Source: Syntrophaceae bacterium UBA6109 (GTDB taxonomy: Bacteria > Desulfobacterota > Syntrophia > Syntrophales > UBA6109). Taken from it: DNA of 64,000 nucleotides. The stretch spans positions 19,327 through 83,326 of the forward strand of contig DIWJ01000089.1 in NCBI GenBank assembly GCA_002428445.1, read 5' to 3'. A model generated the notes under the pieces. That model did no database searches. It saw nothing but the letters and a program-made list of their open reading frames with translations, and was not told the DNA's origin. The translations under genes and the position numbers were made by a program. Positions 51,640 through 60,255 of this stretch are shown here, piece after piece; position 1 is the stretch's first letter, and each line of letters opens with the position of its first letter.

Positions 51640-51692
51640 TCTTCAAGGAAAACTTGAACATCGCCGCGGCGCGCGGCTGTGAAAATCAGATA

Positions 51693-53234
51693 TTATCTTT
51701 TGATATTCATGAGTTCCGTCAACATCTGGTCCGCCGTGGTGATGATCCGCGAACTGGCCTGGTAGGCCCGCTGCGCCGTGATCATGTTGATGAATTCCTT
51801 GGCGACGTCCGTGTTGGACACCTCCAGCGTGTTGGACATGATGGAGCCCAGGCCGCCGGAGCCGGGCTTGTTCTTGATCGCCTCGCCGGAGGCGACGGTC
51901 TCTCCGAAATAATTGCCGACCTTCTGCAGCCCCCCGGAGTTCGGAAAATCGGCAAGGATGATCCTTCCCAGCGTCGCCGTCTGTCCGTTCGTGAAGAAGC
52001 CGCTGATGATCCCGTCGTCCTTCATGGAAAGACTTTTCAGGACGCCCGAGGAGTAGCCGTTGTCGCTCAGGGACTTGATCACCGAGGAGCTTGCATAACC
52101 GGTAATGCGGTTCGACGTGGTATCGGTGAGGTTCCAGAGGATCTGATTCGAACCGGAGGACGTGTCGCCGATCGTCGCCCCGTTGTCGAGGGCGCCGAAG
52201 GTGAGCGTGATATTGGTCGTATCGATCTCGGTCTGGTTGATGGCGAAGGCGATCGTGTCGGCGGCCGCCCAGGTGTCCTCGAGATTGAACGTGATGTCGG
52301 CGCCGCCGACACCGTCAAGGTCAACTGTCACGGCGTCCGCGTTGGCCGAATAGATGATGGCGTTGGTGTAGCCGCCCTTGTCGGTAAGCGTCCACGTCGT
52401 CGCATTGGCCCCTCTCGTCAGAGTGATCGCGGCCGTGGTATCCTTGTACATCTGCCCCAGATGATTGACCGTCGCTGTCGCCGTGCCGTCGCCCGCCGTC
52501 GTCACGGTGGGCGTGCCGATGTCCGCCGTATACATCTTGGTCAGGGCGCCGTTCGCGTCGAATTTGAAGCCGCTGGCGATCTGTCCCGTGCTGTAGAGCG
52601 AATCGTCCAGGCGCACATCGAAGCCCCACATGCCGTCAGCCTCCGTCTTCATAAACCGGGACGTCAGGGAATGGACCTCGCCCTTCGAGTCGAAGACCGA
52701 CTGCGAGGCGTTGAAGACCTCGCCTGCGACGTCGCTGTCGTTGAGATTGAGGCCGAAGGCGATCTCCGTCGAGGCCTTGGGAGACGACTGGACGTTCTTC
52801 AGGCTGATATCGGACATTTCGTCGGTATCGGAGACGAAGAGGTTGTAGCCCTGCACCTTGTAGTCGCTCAGATCGACGAGGTATCCCTCTTCATTGATGT
52901 GGAAAGCGCCGGCCCTCGTATAGTAGGCGCCGCCCTCATCGTCGCGCAGGATGAAGAAACCGTCGCCGTCGATGGCGAGGTCCGTCGCATTGCCGGTGGT
53001 CTCGAAGGATCCCTGGGCGAACTGCGTGGAAACGGCGGCCACCGTAACGCCCTGCCCGACCTGCATCGCGCCCGACGACCCGCCGGTGAGGCTCTGGTTC
53101 AGCATGCTGGCGAAATAGGTGTTGCCCGCCTTGAAGCCCAGCGTGTTGGAGTTGGCCAGATTGTTTCCGATGACGTCCATTTGTTTGGAGCTGGCCGTTA
53201 GGCCCGTTGTCCCGATGGAAATTGCACTCGACAT
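51693..53234 (-). CDS. flgE: Flagellar hook protein FlgE
   Basis: 513 aa from the ATG at 53234 (GGAGGAGG 8 nt upstream). N-terminal SAISIGTTGLTASSKQMDVIGNNLANSNTLGFKAG (core IGNNLANSNTLGFKAG), AIDGDGFFILRDDEG and C-terminal VSNTDVAKEFINMITAQRAYQASSRIITTADQML (core FINMITAQRAYQASSR) are canonical. A Thr/Asp-rich central insert makes it larger than the enterobacterial ~400 residues. It follows flgD by 57 nt. Confidence 0.96.
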   Translation of the reverse strand: MSSAISIGTTGLTASSKQMDVIGNNLANSNTLGFKAGNTYFASMLNQSLTGGSSGAMQVGQGVTVAAVSTQFAQGSFETTGNATDLAIDGDGFFILRDDEGGAYYTRAGAFHINEEGYLVDLSDYKVQGYNLFVSDTDEMSDISLKNVQSSPKASTEIAFGLNLNDSDVAGEVFNASQSVFDSKGEVHSLTSRFMKTEADGMWGFDVRLDDSLYSTGQIASGFKFDANGALTKMYTADIGTPTVTTAGDGTATATVNHLGQMYKDTTAAITLTRGANATTWTLTDKGGYTNAIIYSANADAVTVDLDGVGGADITFNLEDTWAAADTIAFAINQTEIDTTNITLTFGALDNGATIGDTSSGSNQILWNLTDTTSNRITGYASSSVIKSLSDNGYSSGVLKSLSMKDDGIISGFFTNGQTATLGRIILADFPNSGGLQKVGNYFGETVASGEAIKNKPGSGGLGSIMSNTLEVSNTDVAKEFINMITAQRAYQASSRIITTADQMLTELMNIKR

Positions 53235-53291
53235 GGTTGTTTCCTCCTCCTGTGGGATTTCCTGAGCGTCCTTGTTTGCCTGTCCCTTCAC

Positions 53292-53963
53292 TTACGGCGC
53301 TGCCGTCGTTCCCTTCACGGAAACGACGTCGCCGAAGGCGATCTCCTGTCCGTTCACGGTCAGGTAAACGGTCTTGTCCTTGAACTGGACCGCCGTCACC
53401 GTGCCGGTCATCATCGTATCGGCCGTCACGGCGTTGCCTGTCGCATCCAGCGCCGAAACCTCGAAGGTGTAGTCGCCCTTGCCGTAGCGGCCCGCGTTCC
53501 ACTGAAGCGTCTGGAGCCCTGCCTTCTGATCGGCCGACTCGACGGTATCGACCAGTTTCCCGTTCAGGTCGTAGATCTTGACCGACACCTTCCGGGCATC
53601 CTGGGAGAGACGGTAGGAAAGGTTCGCGGACGTGTCCTCGACGCGGAAGTTGCCGCTCTGCGCGGCCGTTATCTCCTTGCCGATGAGGCTCACCGCCTGG
53701 GCGTTGCCCTGGGTCATCTGGTAGAGCCCCAGGTTCTTGAGCTCGGTGTTCATGTTGTTGAGCTGCTCAAGGCTGGAAAACTGCGCCAGCTGCACGGCGA
53801 ATTCCGTCCCGTCCAGCGGCTTCAGGGGATCCTGATTCTTGAGCTGCGCCAGAAGCATCTTCAGAAAATCGTCTTTGCCGAGCGTCTTCGCCGCCGCCTT
53901 CGAGCTGCTTGAAGAACTCGTGCCGGACGATACGACGGCGTTGAGGCTTGTATCGGTCATCAT
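53292..53963 (-). CDS. flgD: Hook scaffolding protein FlgD
   Basis: 223 aa; ATG at 53963 or 53960, GGGAGG 7 nt before the first. The N-terminal block (LGKDDFLKMLLAQLKNQDPLKPLDGTEFAVQLAQFSSLEQL; core LKMLLAQLKNQDPLKP) is diagnostic. The C-terminal Fn3/tudor-like part follows (VKIYDLNGKLVDTV, YTFEVSALDATGN). It caps the growing hook and is then replaced. It lies 28 nt after fliK. Confidence 0.95.
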   Translation of the reverse strand: MMTDTSLNAVVSSGTSSSSSSKAAAKTLGKDDFLKMLLAQLKNQDPLKPLDGTEFAVQLAQFSSLEQLNNMNTELKNLGLYQMTQGNAQAVSLIGKEITAAQSGNFRVEDTSANLSYRLSQDARKVSVKIYDLNGKLVDTVESADQKAGLQTLQWNAGRYGKGDYTFEVSALDATGNAVTADTMMTGTVTAVQFKDKTVYLTVNGQEIAFGDVVSVKGTTAAP

Positions 53964-53991
53964 GAGTAAACCTCCCGACAAGTGCATCCTT

Positions 53992-55926
53992 TCATACGAA
54001 CAGACTGATCCCGTTTCCCAGGGCTTCATCCCTGATGATGCGCGCGGACGCGGCACTCTCCGCTTCCGGCTCCGCGACACCGTCCTGCGCCGTCCCTGCC
54101 GCCGGAGCTCCCTGATGCGCCTGCCCCCGCTGGAACGAAGGATTCCCCCCGTCCGCGGAAGAGGACAGGACGACGTCGAAGGATTCCACGCGAAGCCCGC
54201 CTTCCGCGAGCGCCCTTTCCAGGACGTCCCGCTGGGACTGCAGCAGCTGCTGGACGTTCCGGTCCTCGGCGGTCAGAACGATCTGCACTGAGGAATTCCG
54301 CACCTTGACGTCCATATCCAGGCTTCCCAATTCCGGCGGCTCCAGCGACATGCGAACCTGCCCGCCGCCCTCATCGACGACCAGCCTCCGGCCCTCTTCG
54401 GCGATCCGGACCATGGTGGCCTGAATTTCAACACGCGGCGCCTGATCGAGCCCGGACGGCGCGACAAAAGCGCTTAAAGAACCGGCCGATCGCCCCTCTC
54501 CGGCGGCAACAGCGCCGTTCTCTGCAGAACTCATCGGCATCCCGGAGACGTCCGCCGTTCGTCGCTGCGTTTCCAGCCCGGCGTTCTCGGCCTTCCGGAC
54601 GCTGTTCCCGATCGTCTCCGCAAAGGCCGTCCACGAATCTCCCCCTGCCGCGGCGCCTCGCCCGCTCTCGGGAACCGCCGGCTCCACCACCGTCGCCGGG
54701 TTCTTCGCGCTCGAAACTCTTGCCGCCGCTGCGGTATCGTAAGGTCGGCCGCTCCCGGCCGCCTCGGCGGGCCGCCGGTCTCCTTCGCCGCTCTGTTTCC
54801 GCGCCAGTGCCGAGACTTCCTGCGAAGAGATCCCGCCTGCCGCAACTCTTTCGATCATCCGATCCGCAGTCTGCGAGGTCATCTCCGCGCCTTGCGGGAT
54901 TCCTGTGATCGGGACGGGTTTGTTGGACCTTGTCTTTTCCAATCCCTTGTCGATTCGCGCCGCATTCTCGAAATCCGCCGGCACCGTCGAATCTTCCGGA
55001 CCATCAGCGTGGGCGACGACCGTGGCGGCCGTTTCCGGCGCGGCGGTTTGGTTTCTTGTCTCTGAAACGGTCTTCAGGTTCTCTGCGAAGCGGCCCGCTC
55101 CTTCACTGCGCGAAACGCCCGGGAAGCTTACCTTCCCGTGCGGCGCCGTCCGGGCCGCGGTACGAATGCGTCCGCCTTCCATCGCGGAAACCTTGCCGGC
55201 CGACGACTGCGCGGCCGTTTCCGGACGCGCTGAATGCCCGGAAACGGATCTATCGAGACCCTCCGGGGCAGGCCCCGCTGCCGGACATTCCCTCTGAGCC
55301 TGCCGGTCAGCGGCGAAGACAAACGGCACAGGCGCCGTCACCTTTTCCCGCGCAGCGGGGTCCTTGCGCGGAACCGGCAACTCGGACGAAAGGATCTGCT
55401 TTTCCGGGGAAGCCTCGGGAATCGCTGCGGAAATCTCCGTTCCCGTTGCAGGAAGCGTCGCCGCATCGCCCGCCGGTCCTTTCGGACCGCTTTTTTCGAT
55501 ACCGGAATTCCTCTTCTCGGGAACCGCTGCGATTCTCTTCCCGCCGCCTGCGAACGCAGGTGTTTTTTCTTCACCGCCAAGCAGCCCTGCCGACGCGTTT
55601 GAATTCGCGCCGGGCACCTCCTCGGGCGCCGCTTCGCTTCCCGCGGCGGCGTTTGCAGGGCCGGTCCCCGTCAACTTGCCGGAACGACTGTCCGGCGCGG
55701 CCTGCGCAGTTTTCGCCGCCTCCGAACGGTCCATCTTCTCCATTTCCTTCTTCAGCTTCCGCGAAAAGGTGGATCGTGAAGAAAGTTCGGAGGTACTCCG
55801 CGGTGATTTTCCGCGCTCCCCTGCCGCCTCGCCGGCGAGTCCCGTCGCAGGAGTCGTGGCGGCCTGATGCCTCGGATTGCCCTGGGTCCGAGGAACGAGA
55901 TTCATTTCAACCGGCAACTGTTTCAT
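53992..55926 (-). CDS. fliK: Hook-length control protein FliK
   Basis: 644 aa. Most of it is a low-complexity Ala/Gly/Glu/Ser/Pro-rich ruler (residues ~20-480). The C-terminal switch domain is canonical: VRMSLEPPELGSLDMDVKVRNSSVQIVLTAEDRNVQQLLQSQRDVLERALAEGG in outline (core LEPPELGSLDMDVKV). The ATG at 55926 has AAGGGTGA upstream and a sigma-54 promoter 26 nt away. It opens the hook unit fliK-flgD-flgE. Confidence 0.93.
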   Translation of the reverse strand: MKQLPVEMNLVPRTQGNPRHQAATTPATGLAGEAAGERGKSPRSTSELSSRSTFSRKLKKEMEKMDRSEAAKTAQAAPDSRSGKLTGTGPANAAAGSEAAPEEVPGANSNASAGLLGGEEKTPAFAGGGKRIAAVPEKRNSGIEKSGPKGPAGDAATLPATGTEISAAIPEASPEKQILSSELPVPRKDPAAREKVTAPVPFVFAADRQAQRECPAAGPAPEGLDRSVSGHSARPETAAQSSAGKVSAMEGGRIRTAARTAPHGKVSFPGVSRSEGAGRFAENLKTVSETRNQTAAPETAATVVAHADGPEDSTVPADFENAARIDKGLEKTRSNKPVPITGIPQGAEMTSQTADRMIERVAAGGISSQEVSALARKQSGEGDRRPAEAAGSGRPYDTAAAARVSSAKNPATVVEPAVPESGRGAAAGGDSWTAFAETIGNSVRKAENAGLETQRRTADVSGMPMSSAENGAVAAGEGRSAGSLSAFVAPSGLDQAPRVEIQATMVRIAEEGRRLVVDEGGGQVRMSLEPPELGSLDMDVKVRNSSVQIVLTAEDRNVQQLLQSQRDVLERALAEGGLRVESFDVVLSSSADGGNPSFQRGQAHQGAPAAGTAQDGVAEPEAESAASARIIRDEALGNGISLFV

Positions 55927-55951
55927 GTCTTCACCCTTTCGCCTGGTCAAG

Positions 55952-55967
55952 AGCAAACGGTATGCCA
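55952..55967 (-). promoter_or_regulatory. Sigma-54 promoter of fliK-flgD-flgE
   Basis: Minus strand TGGCAT-ACCGT-TTGCT, GG and GC 10 nt apart. It lies in the 233-bp gap after motE, which shows no gene. The leader to the fliK ATG would be only about 15 nt. Confidence 0.8.
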
Positions 55968-56159
55968 GCAAGGGAGAAAAAACATATTCGTTCGTGTTTA
56001 CGAGAGGATACAAATATCAACGGACGGAAAGGGCGGCACCGGCGGAAAAAATTGCCGGGCGGCGGCGCAGAAATCGGCAGGTGGAAAGACGCCTGCGGGG
56101 TGCGTTGGAAGGCGGGGGAAACGCAACTTCTCCGTTGTCACCGCCGGAGAAGCTTCGCT

Positions 56160-56777
56160 TTAATGTTCCGGCGACGGGAGAGGCGCGCGGGTGATTTCTC
56201 TGGTGATCTCGACGGCCCGCTGCGGGCTCAGATACCCCCAGATCAGGCCGGCCTTGTCGCGTTTCATATTCATCGTGATGCCGGCGGCCGTCTTCAGGTC
56301 GAGCTTTTCCAGCATGGGTCCCACCTTGGCCGGAGGCGTCGCCTCGAAGACCTTGGCCAATTCCTTGAAGCGCTTGTTCTCCTCCGTCTTCTGGGCATCG
56401 GCGGTCACGTTGAGCCTCTGTTCGAGCACCTTGAGGGAATCGATCTTTTCGACGATTTCTTTCTTCAGCGCCGACAGCCGCTGTTCCTCGGCCTTCAGGG
56501 CTGCTTCCCGCGAATCGAGTTCTTTCCGGCGCTGCTCGAGGAGGGCGTACAGATCCCGTTCCTTTTTCAGTCCGTCGTCAAATGCGTCCTTCGGCGCCGA
56601 AACGGCAGCGGATGAAGCGTTGGATTTCGCAGGCGCCTGGGCCAGGGCCGTCTCGACGCCCCAGGGCGTCCAATCTTCCATGCGAAGCATCTTGAACATC
56701 CCCCCGACGGCGGCCATCTTTACCAGCAGCACGGCGATCACAAAGACGTGGATCAGGACCAGTCGTCCCTTTTTCAT
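56160..56777 (-). CDS. MotE-family flagellar motor protein
   Basis: 205 aa. One N-terminal membrane helix (LVLIHVFVIAVLLVKMAAVG), a long coiled coil (LEQRRKELDSREAALKAEEQRLSALKKEIVEKIDSLKVLEQRL in outline) and a C-terminal MgtE-N-like domain (FKELAKVFEATPPAKVGPMLEKLDLKTAAGITMNMKRDKAGLIWGYLSPQRAVEIT in outline). MotE-type proteins are periplasmic or motor partners, often next to fliJ. It overlaps fliJ by 4 nt. Confidence 0.83.
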   Translation of the reverse strand: MKKGRLVLIHVFVIAVLLVKMAAVGGMFKMLRMEDWTPWGVETALAQAPAKSNASSAAVSAPKDAFDDGLKKERDLYALLEQRRKELDSREAALKAEEQRLSALKKEIVEKIDSLKVLEQRLNVTADAQKTEENKRFKELAKVFEATPPAKVGPMLEKLDLKTAAGITMNMKRDKAGLIWGYLSPQRAVEITREITRAPLPSPEH

Positions 56778-57223
56778 AATTCTCTCCTGATGAACCGGGC
56801 GATGGAGGTTTCATCCGCCTGCCTGCGATCGAGGCCGGCAAGATTGTCCCTGAACTCGGAAAGCCTCCGGTCCCGAAGCGTCTCCATGGTCTTGCGCTGT
56901 TTCATCGCGTCCAGAAGCTCTTCCTTCCTGTTCTCCAGTTCCAGCGCGACGCGGCGGATGTGCTCCTTCTGTTTCTTCTCCAGCTCCAGCATCTGTTTGA
57001 TGGACAGCACCTGCAGAGACAGATTGTCGGCATTCAGCGCCCTGCCGGTGGTCTGCCGCAACTGGTCCGCCAGCCGGAACCGCTCCGCCCGCAGCCGATC
57101 GAGGGTCTTCTCCTCGGCCGCAAGTTCCCTCGTCTTCTCGGAGAACGCGAGGAGCTTGTTTTCCTCCGCGGCCTTCCAGCAATCGAGAACCGGCTGGAGC
57201 TTGAAAACGAACATCCCCGTCAC
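56774..57223 (-). CDS. fliJ: Export ATPase regulator FliJ
   Basis: 149 aa, almost entirely a coiled-coil hairpin: MTGMFVFKLQPVLDCWKAAE, then long Glu/Lys/Leu helices. FliJ sits in the FliI hexamer like the gamma subunit of F-ATPase and links it to FlhA. Overlaps fliI by 4 nt and motE by 4 nt, so the three are coupled. Confidence 0.92.
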   Translation of the reverse strand: MTGMFVFKLQPVLDCWKAAEENKLLAFSEKTRELAAEEKTLDRLRAERFRLADQLRQTTGRALNADNLSLQVLSIKQMLELEKKQKEHIRRVALELENRKEELLDAMKQRKTMETLRDRRLSEFRDNLAGLDRRQADETSIARFIRREL

Positions 57224-58557
57224 CCCTCAAAGACCGCCCGCAATTCCCGGCAGGTCTGCGCAAAATCAATCCGTTCTTCGATGCCCTGCCTGAGAAATCC
57301 GTTCACGCGTTCGACCATCCGGATCGCGTAATCGATTTGCGTATTGCTTCCCTTGACGTAGGCCCCGATGTTGATCAGATCCTCCGCTTTCTTGTAGGTC
57401 GCGACGATGTTCAGGAGTTCGTTGGCCATCTTCTTGTGGCCGTCGTCGACGATATCGATCATGACCCGGCTGATGCTTTCCAGAACGTCGATGGCCGGGT
57501 AGTGATTCTTGTTCGCCAGGGCGCGCGACAGCGAGATGTGGCCGTCCAGGATCGACCGGGCCGCATCCGAAACCGGTTCGTTGAAGTCGTCGCCCTCCAC
57601 CAGGATCGTGTAGAGACCGGTGATGCTCCCCCTCCCTTCCACGCTTCCCGCCCGTTCGAGGAGTTTCGGCAGCAGGCTGAAAACGGAAGGCGTATAGCCC
57701 TTGGTCGTCGGCGGCTCTCCCACGGAAAGGCCGATCTCCCGCTGCGCCATCGCAAAACGCGTGAGCGAGTCGATCATCAGGAGGACGTCGTTTCCCTGGT
57801 CCCGGAAATACTCGGAAATGGAGGTGGCGACGTAAGCGGCGCGCATCCGGATCAGGGGATGCATGTCCGAGGCCGCCACGATGACGACGGACCGCCGGAG
57901 CCCCTCTTCGCCGAGATTTTTTTCCAGAAACTCGCGGACTTCCCTGCCGCGCTCTCCGATCATGCCGATGACGTTGACATCGGCCTTCGTGTTTCGGGCA
58001 ATCATGCCCAGCAGAACGCTCTTGCCAACCCCGGAACCGGAAAAGATCCCCATCCGCTGTCCCTTGCCGCAGGTCATGAGGCCGTTGATCGCGCGGATTC
58101 CCAGGTCCATGGGCTCCCGAATCCGTCCCCGCTTCATGGGGTTGATCGGCTCCGCATAGATCGGATATTCCCCGTCGCATTCGATCGGGCCGCGGTTGTC
58201 GATCGGATGTCCCAACCCGTTGATCACGCGCCCGAGGAGGCCTTTTCCCACGCCGGCACTGGCTTTCTTCCCGAAGGACATGATCTTGCAGCCCGGTCCC
58301 AGACCCTGGATGCTTTCCAGCGGCATGAGCAGCACCTTGCCTTTCCGGAAGCCGACCACTTCCGCGCTCAGCGGAACCGCGTCGCCGCTCGGATAAATCC
58401 CGCAAACCTCGCCGATGGACGCAACGGGCCCGTGGCCCTCGACCACCAGGCCGATGATTTCGCTGACCTTGCCGTTGATCCGGACCGGATTCAGCGATTC
58501 CAGGACCTTGAAATACTTTGCTGTGTCGATCTTGTAAGCTTCCGCGGCTTGCCCCAC
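57220..58557 (-). CDS. fliI: Flagellar export ATPase FliI
   Basis: 445 aa from a GTG. Walker A GIFSGSGVGKSVLLGMIA, Walker B DVLLMIDSLTRFAMAQREIGL and the FliI-specific GEPPTTKGYTPSVFSLLPKLLERAG (core TTKGYTPSVFSLLP) are present. The GTG start shares one base with the fliH stop (TAGTG). Confidence 0.98.
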   Translation of the reverse strand: MGQAAEAYKIDTAKYFKVLESLNPVRINGKVSEIIGLVVEGHGPVASIGEVCGIYPSGDAVPLSAEVVGFRKGKVLLMPLESIQGLGPGCKIMSFGKKASAGVGKGLLGRVINGLGHPIDNRGPIECDGEYPIYAEPINPMKRGRIREPMDLGIRAINGLMTCGKGQRMGIFSGSGVGKSVLLGMIARNTKADVNVIGMIGERGREVREFLEKNLGEEGLRRSVVIVAASDMHPLIRMRAAYVATSISEYFRDQGNDVLLMIDSLTRFAMAQREIGLSVGEPPTTKGYTPSVFSLLPKLLERAGSVEGRGSITGLYTILVEGDDFNEPVSDAARSILDGHISLSRALANKNHYPAIDVLESISRVMIDIVDDGHKKMANELLNIVATYKKAEDLINIGAYVKGSNTQIDYAIRMVERVNGFLRQGIEERIDFAQTCRELRAVFEG

Positions 58558-59225
58558 TACTCCAGCCTCTCCTCCAGCGCGATTTTGATCTCGCCCATCT
58601 GCTGTTCCAATCTCGCGTCCACTTCACCGAATGACGTTTCGATCACCGCCCCGCCGGGCCGGATACCGGAATCCTCTTCAAAAATGACATTTTTCACGCC
58701 GTCGATGCTCTGCAGAAAATCATGCTTCACTTCCATGATATGGCGGAAATCCCGGGGGTTCAGACGAATCTTCATTCCCTCCCGATCGACGATGCCGCGG
58801 ATGGCATTGCGCAAGACGTGCAGGACAACATCGACGTGCACGGAAGCCTCCCGGTGGATCACCTTCTCCGCGACGGCCAGGACCAGACGGATCATTTCGC
58901 GCTCGGTGCCCGTGAAGATCCGCTGCTTGAGCCCTCCGATCTCCTCGATCAACCGGGACAGGCTCTCTGCGGCGGGCGCCATTTCCCGCCTTTGACGCTC
59001 GACACCGGCTTGAAAGCCCCGGTCGTACGACGCCTTTTCCGCCCGCTGCAGTTTTTCCTCGGCCGCGGCCAGCGTCTTCTCCAGCTCCGACGGGTGCTGT
59101 GGCGCCGCTTCTTTCGGCGTCTCCGCCTGCCCGTAGCGCATCTCAACAAAACGGCGCGCCGCGGCAGCGGTCCGGTCTACGATCTTGACGTCGGTCGCCT
59201 TGATGATTCTCTTAGACAAATTCAT
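58557..59225 (-). CDS. fliH: Export ATPase regulator FliH
   Basis: 222 aa from the ATG at 59225. The middle coiled coil (LEKTLAAAEEKLQRAEKASYDRGFQAGVERQ in outline) and the C-terminal half (MIRLVLAVAEKVIHREASVHVDVVLHVLRNAI, core LVLAVAEKVIHREA; then RLNPRDF and GGAVIETSFGEVDARLEQQM) are typical. It inhibits and delivers FliI. It overlaps fliG by 14 nt. Confidence 0.94.
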   Translation of the reverse strand: MNLSKRIIKATDVKIVDRTAAAARRFVEMRYGQAETPKEAAPQHPSELEKTLAAAEEKLQRAEKASYDRGFQAGVERQRREMAPAAESLSRLIEEIGGLKQRIFTGTEREMIRLVLAVAEKVIHREASVHVDVVLHVLRNAIRGIVDREGMKIRLNPRDFRHIMEVKHDFLQSIDGVKNVIFEEDSGIRPGGAVIETSFGEVDARLEQQMGEIKIALEERLE

Positions 59226-60207
59226 CTTCCGTACCGCCACGGGCGAGGACGATCCTTCCCTCAGCCTCAAGTTTCTTGGTTGCCTCCACAATGGTCCGCT
59301 GGGATTTCTCCACGTCCGACAGGCGGATGGGGGGCATCATTTCGATGTCTTCCTTGAGCATATCGGCCCCCCGTTTGGACATGTTCCGATAGACCTTGTC
59401 GCGCATCGATTCATCGACGACCTTCAGAGCCCGGGAGAGGTCTTCCGTAGTGATCTCCCTGAGGAGTTCCTGCAGACTTCGATCGTCCAGTTTCAGGACG
59501 TCCTCGAAGGTGAACATGTAGTTGCGGATCTGCGAAGCGAGATCCGGATTGCTGTCCTCCAGGGACGCCATGATCGCCCCTTCGGAGGATCGATTCATGC
59601 GGTTGAGAATTTCGGCAATGATCTCCGCTCCACCCAACGGCTGATCCGATGTCCGCCCGACGACGATCTCCTTTTCGAGGGTCTTGGCCAGGTCCTCGAC
59701 GAATTCATGCGGAACGCTCTTCAGCGTCGCCATGCGCTTGCAGATCTCGAACTGCATCTCGGGGGAAAAGCTGTCCAGAACCTCCGCCGCCTGCTCCGGC
59801 CGGAGATGCGCGAGAATCAGCGCGATGGTCTGCGGATGTTCCGAACGCGTAAAATCCATCAGGATCTTGGGATCCACATCCCGCAGCTTGTCGATGATCG
59901 GATTGTCCTGATAGGCGCCCGTTTCCACATCCGTGAGGATGGCCTGGGCCTCTTTTTCCCCCAGGGCCTTGATCACGATATTTTTCGAGGTGTCGCCGGA
60001 AACGGAGATCGTGCCGCCCTTTTCCTTTGCGAGGCTGCAGAATTCCTTGGCGATGGAACTGAGCATTTCGCCCGGGATGTTCGTGATCCGGCTCATGTAC
60101 TTTCCAACCCTGCGGATCTCGCCCGGCCTGAGATTCTTCATGACCTGCGCCGCGACGTCCTCTTCGAGGGACAGCAGCAGGATGGCCGCTTTTTCTTCCG
60201 ATGTCAT
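59212..60207 (-). CDS. fliG: Flagellar motor switch protein FliG
   Basis: 331 aa. N-terminal EKAAILLLSLEEDVAAQVMKNL, the middle EHPQTIALILAHLRPEQAAEVL (EHPQ motif) and C-terminal torque helix (DDRSLQELLREITTEDLSRALK, VYRNMSKRGADMLKEDIE) with the charged residues that face MotA are intact. It links FliF to FliM. It lies 48 nt after fliF. Confidence 0.98.
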   Translation of the reverse strand: MTSEEKAAILLLSLEEDVAAQVMKNLRPGEIRRVGKYMSRITNIPGEMLSSIAKEFCSLAKEKGGTISVSGDTSKNIVIKALGEKEAQAILTDVETGAYQDNPIIDKLRDVDPKILMDFTRSEHPQTIALILAHLRPEQAAEVLDSFSPEMQFEICKRMATLKSVPHEFVEDLAKTLEKEIVVGRTSDQPLGGAEIIAEILNRMNRSSEGAIMASLEDSNPDLASQIRNYMFTFEDVLKLDDRSLQELLREITTEDLSRALKVVDESMRDKVYRNMSKRGADMLKEDIEMMPPIRLSDVEKSQRTIVEATKKLEAEGRIVLARGGTEDEFV

Positions 60208-60255
60208 GTTTCTGCTCCAGTCGCGTTACCGCGGGATCTCCCGTCCTCAGCCGTC

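Larger units (their letters stand above)
51348..51692 (-). other. 345-bp intergenic region between flgE and motA
   Basis: No gene is visible. It holds the motA sigma-54 promoter (51430-51445), a cluster of TTGAC/GTCAA half-sites at 51542-51565, and a long stem-loop just downstream of flgE (51602-51639). Confidence 0.7.
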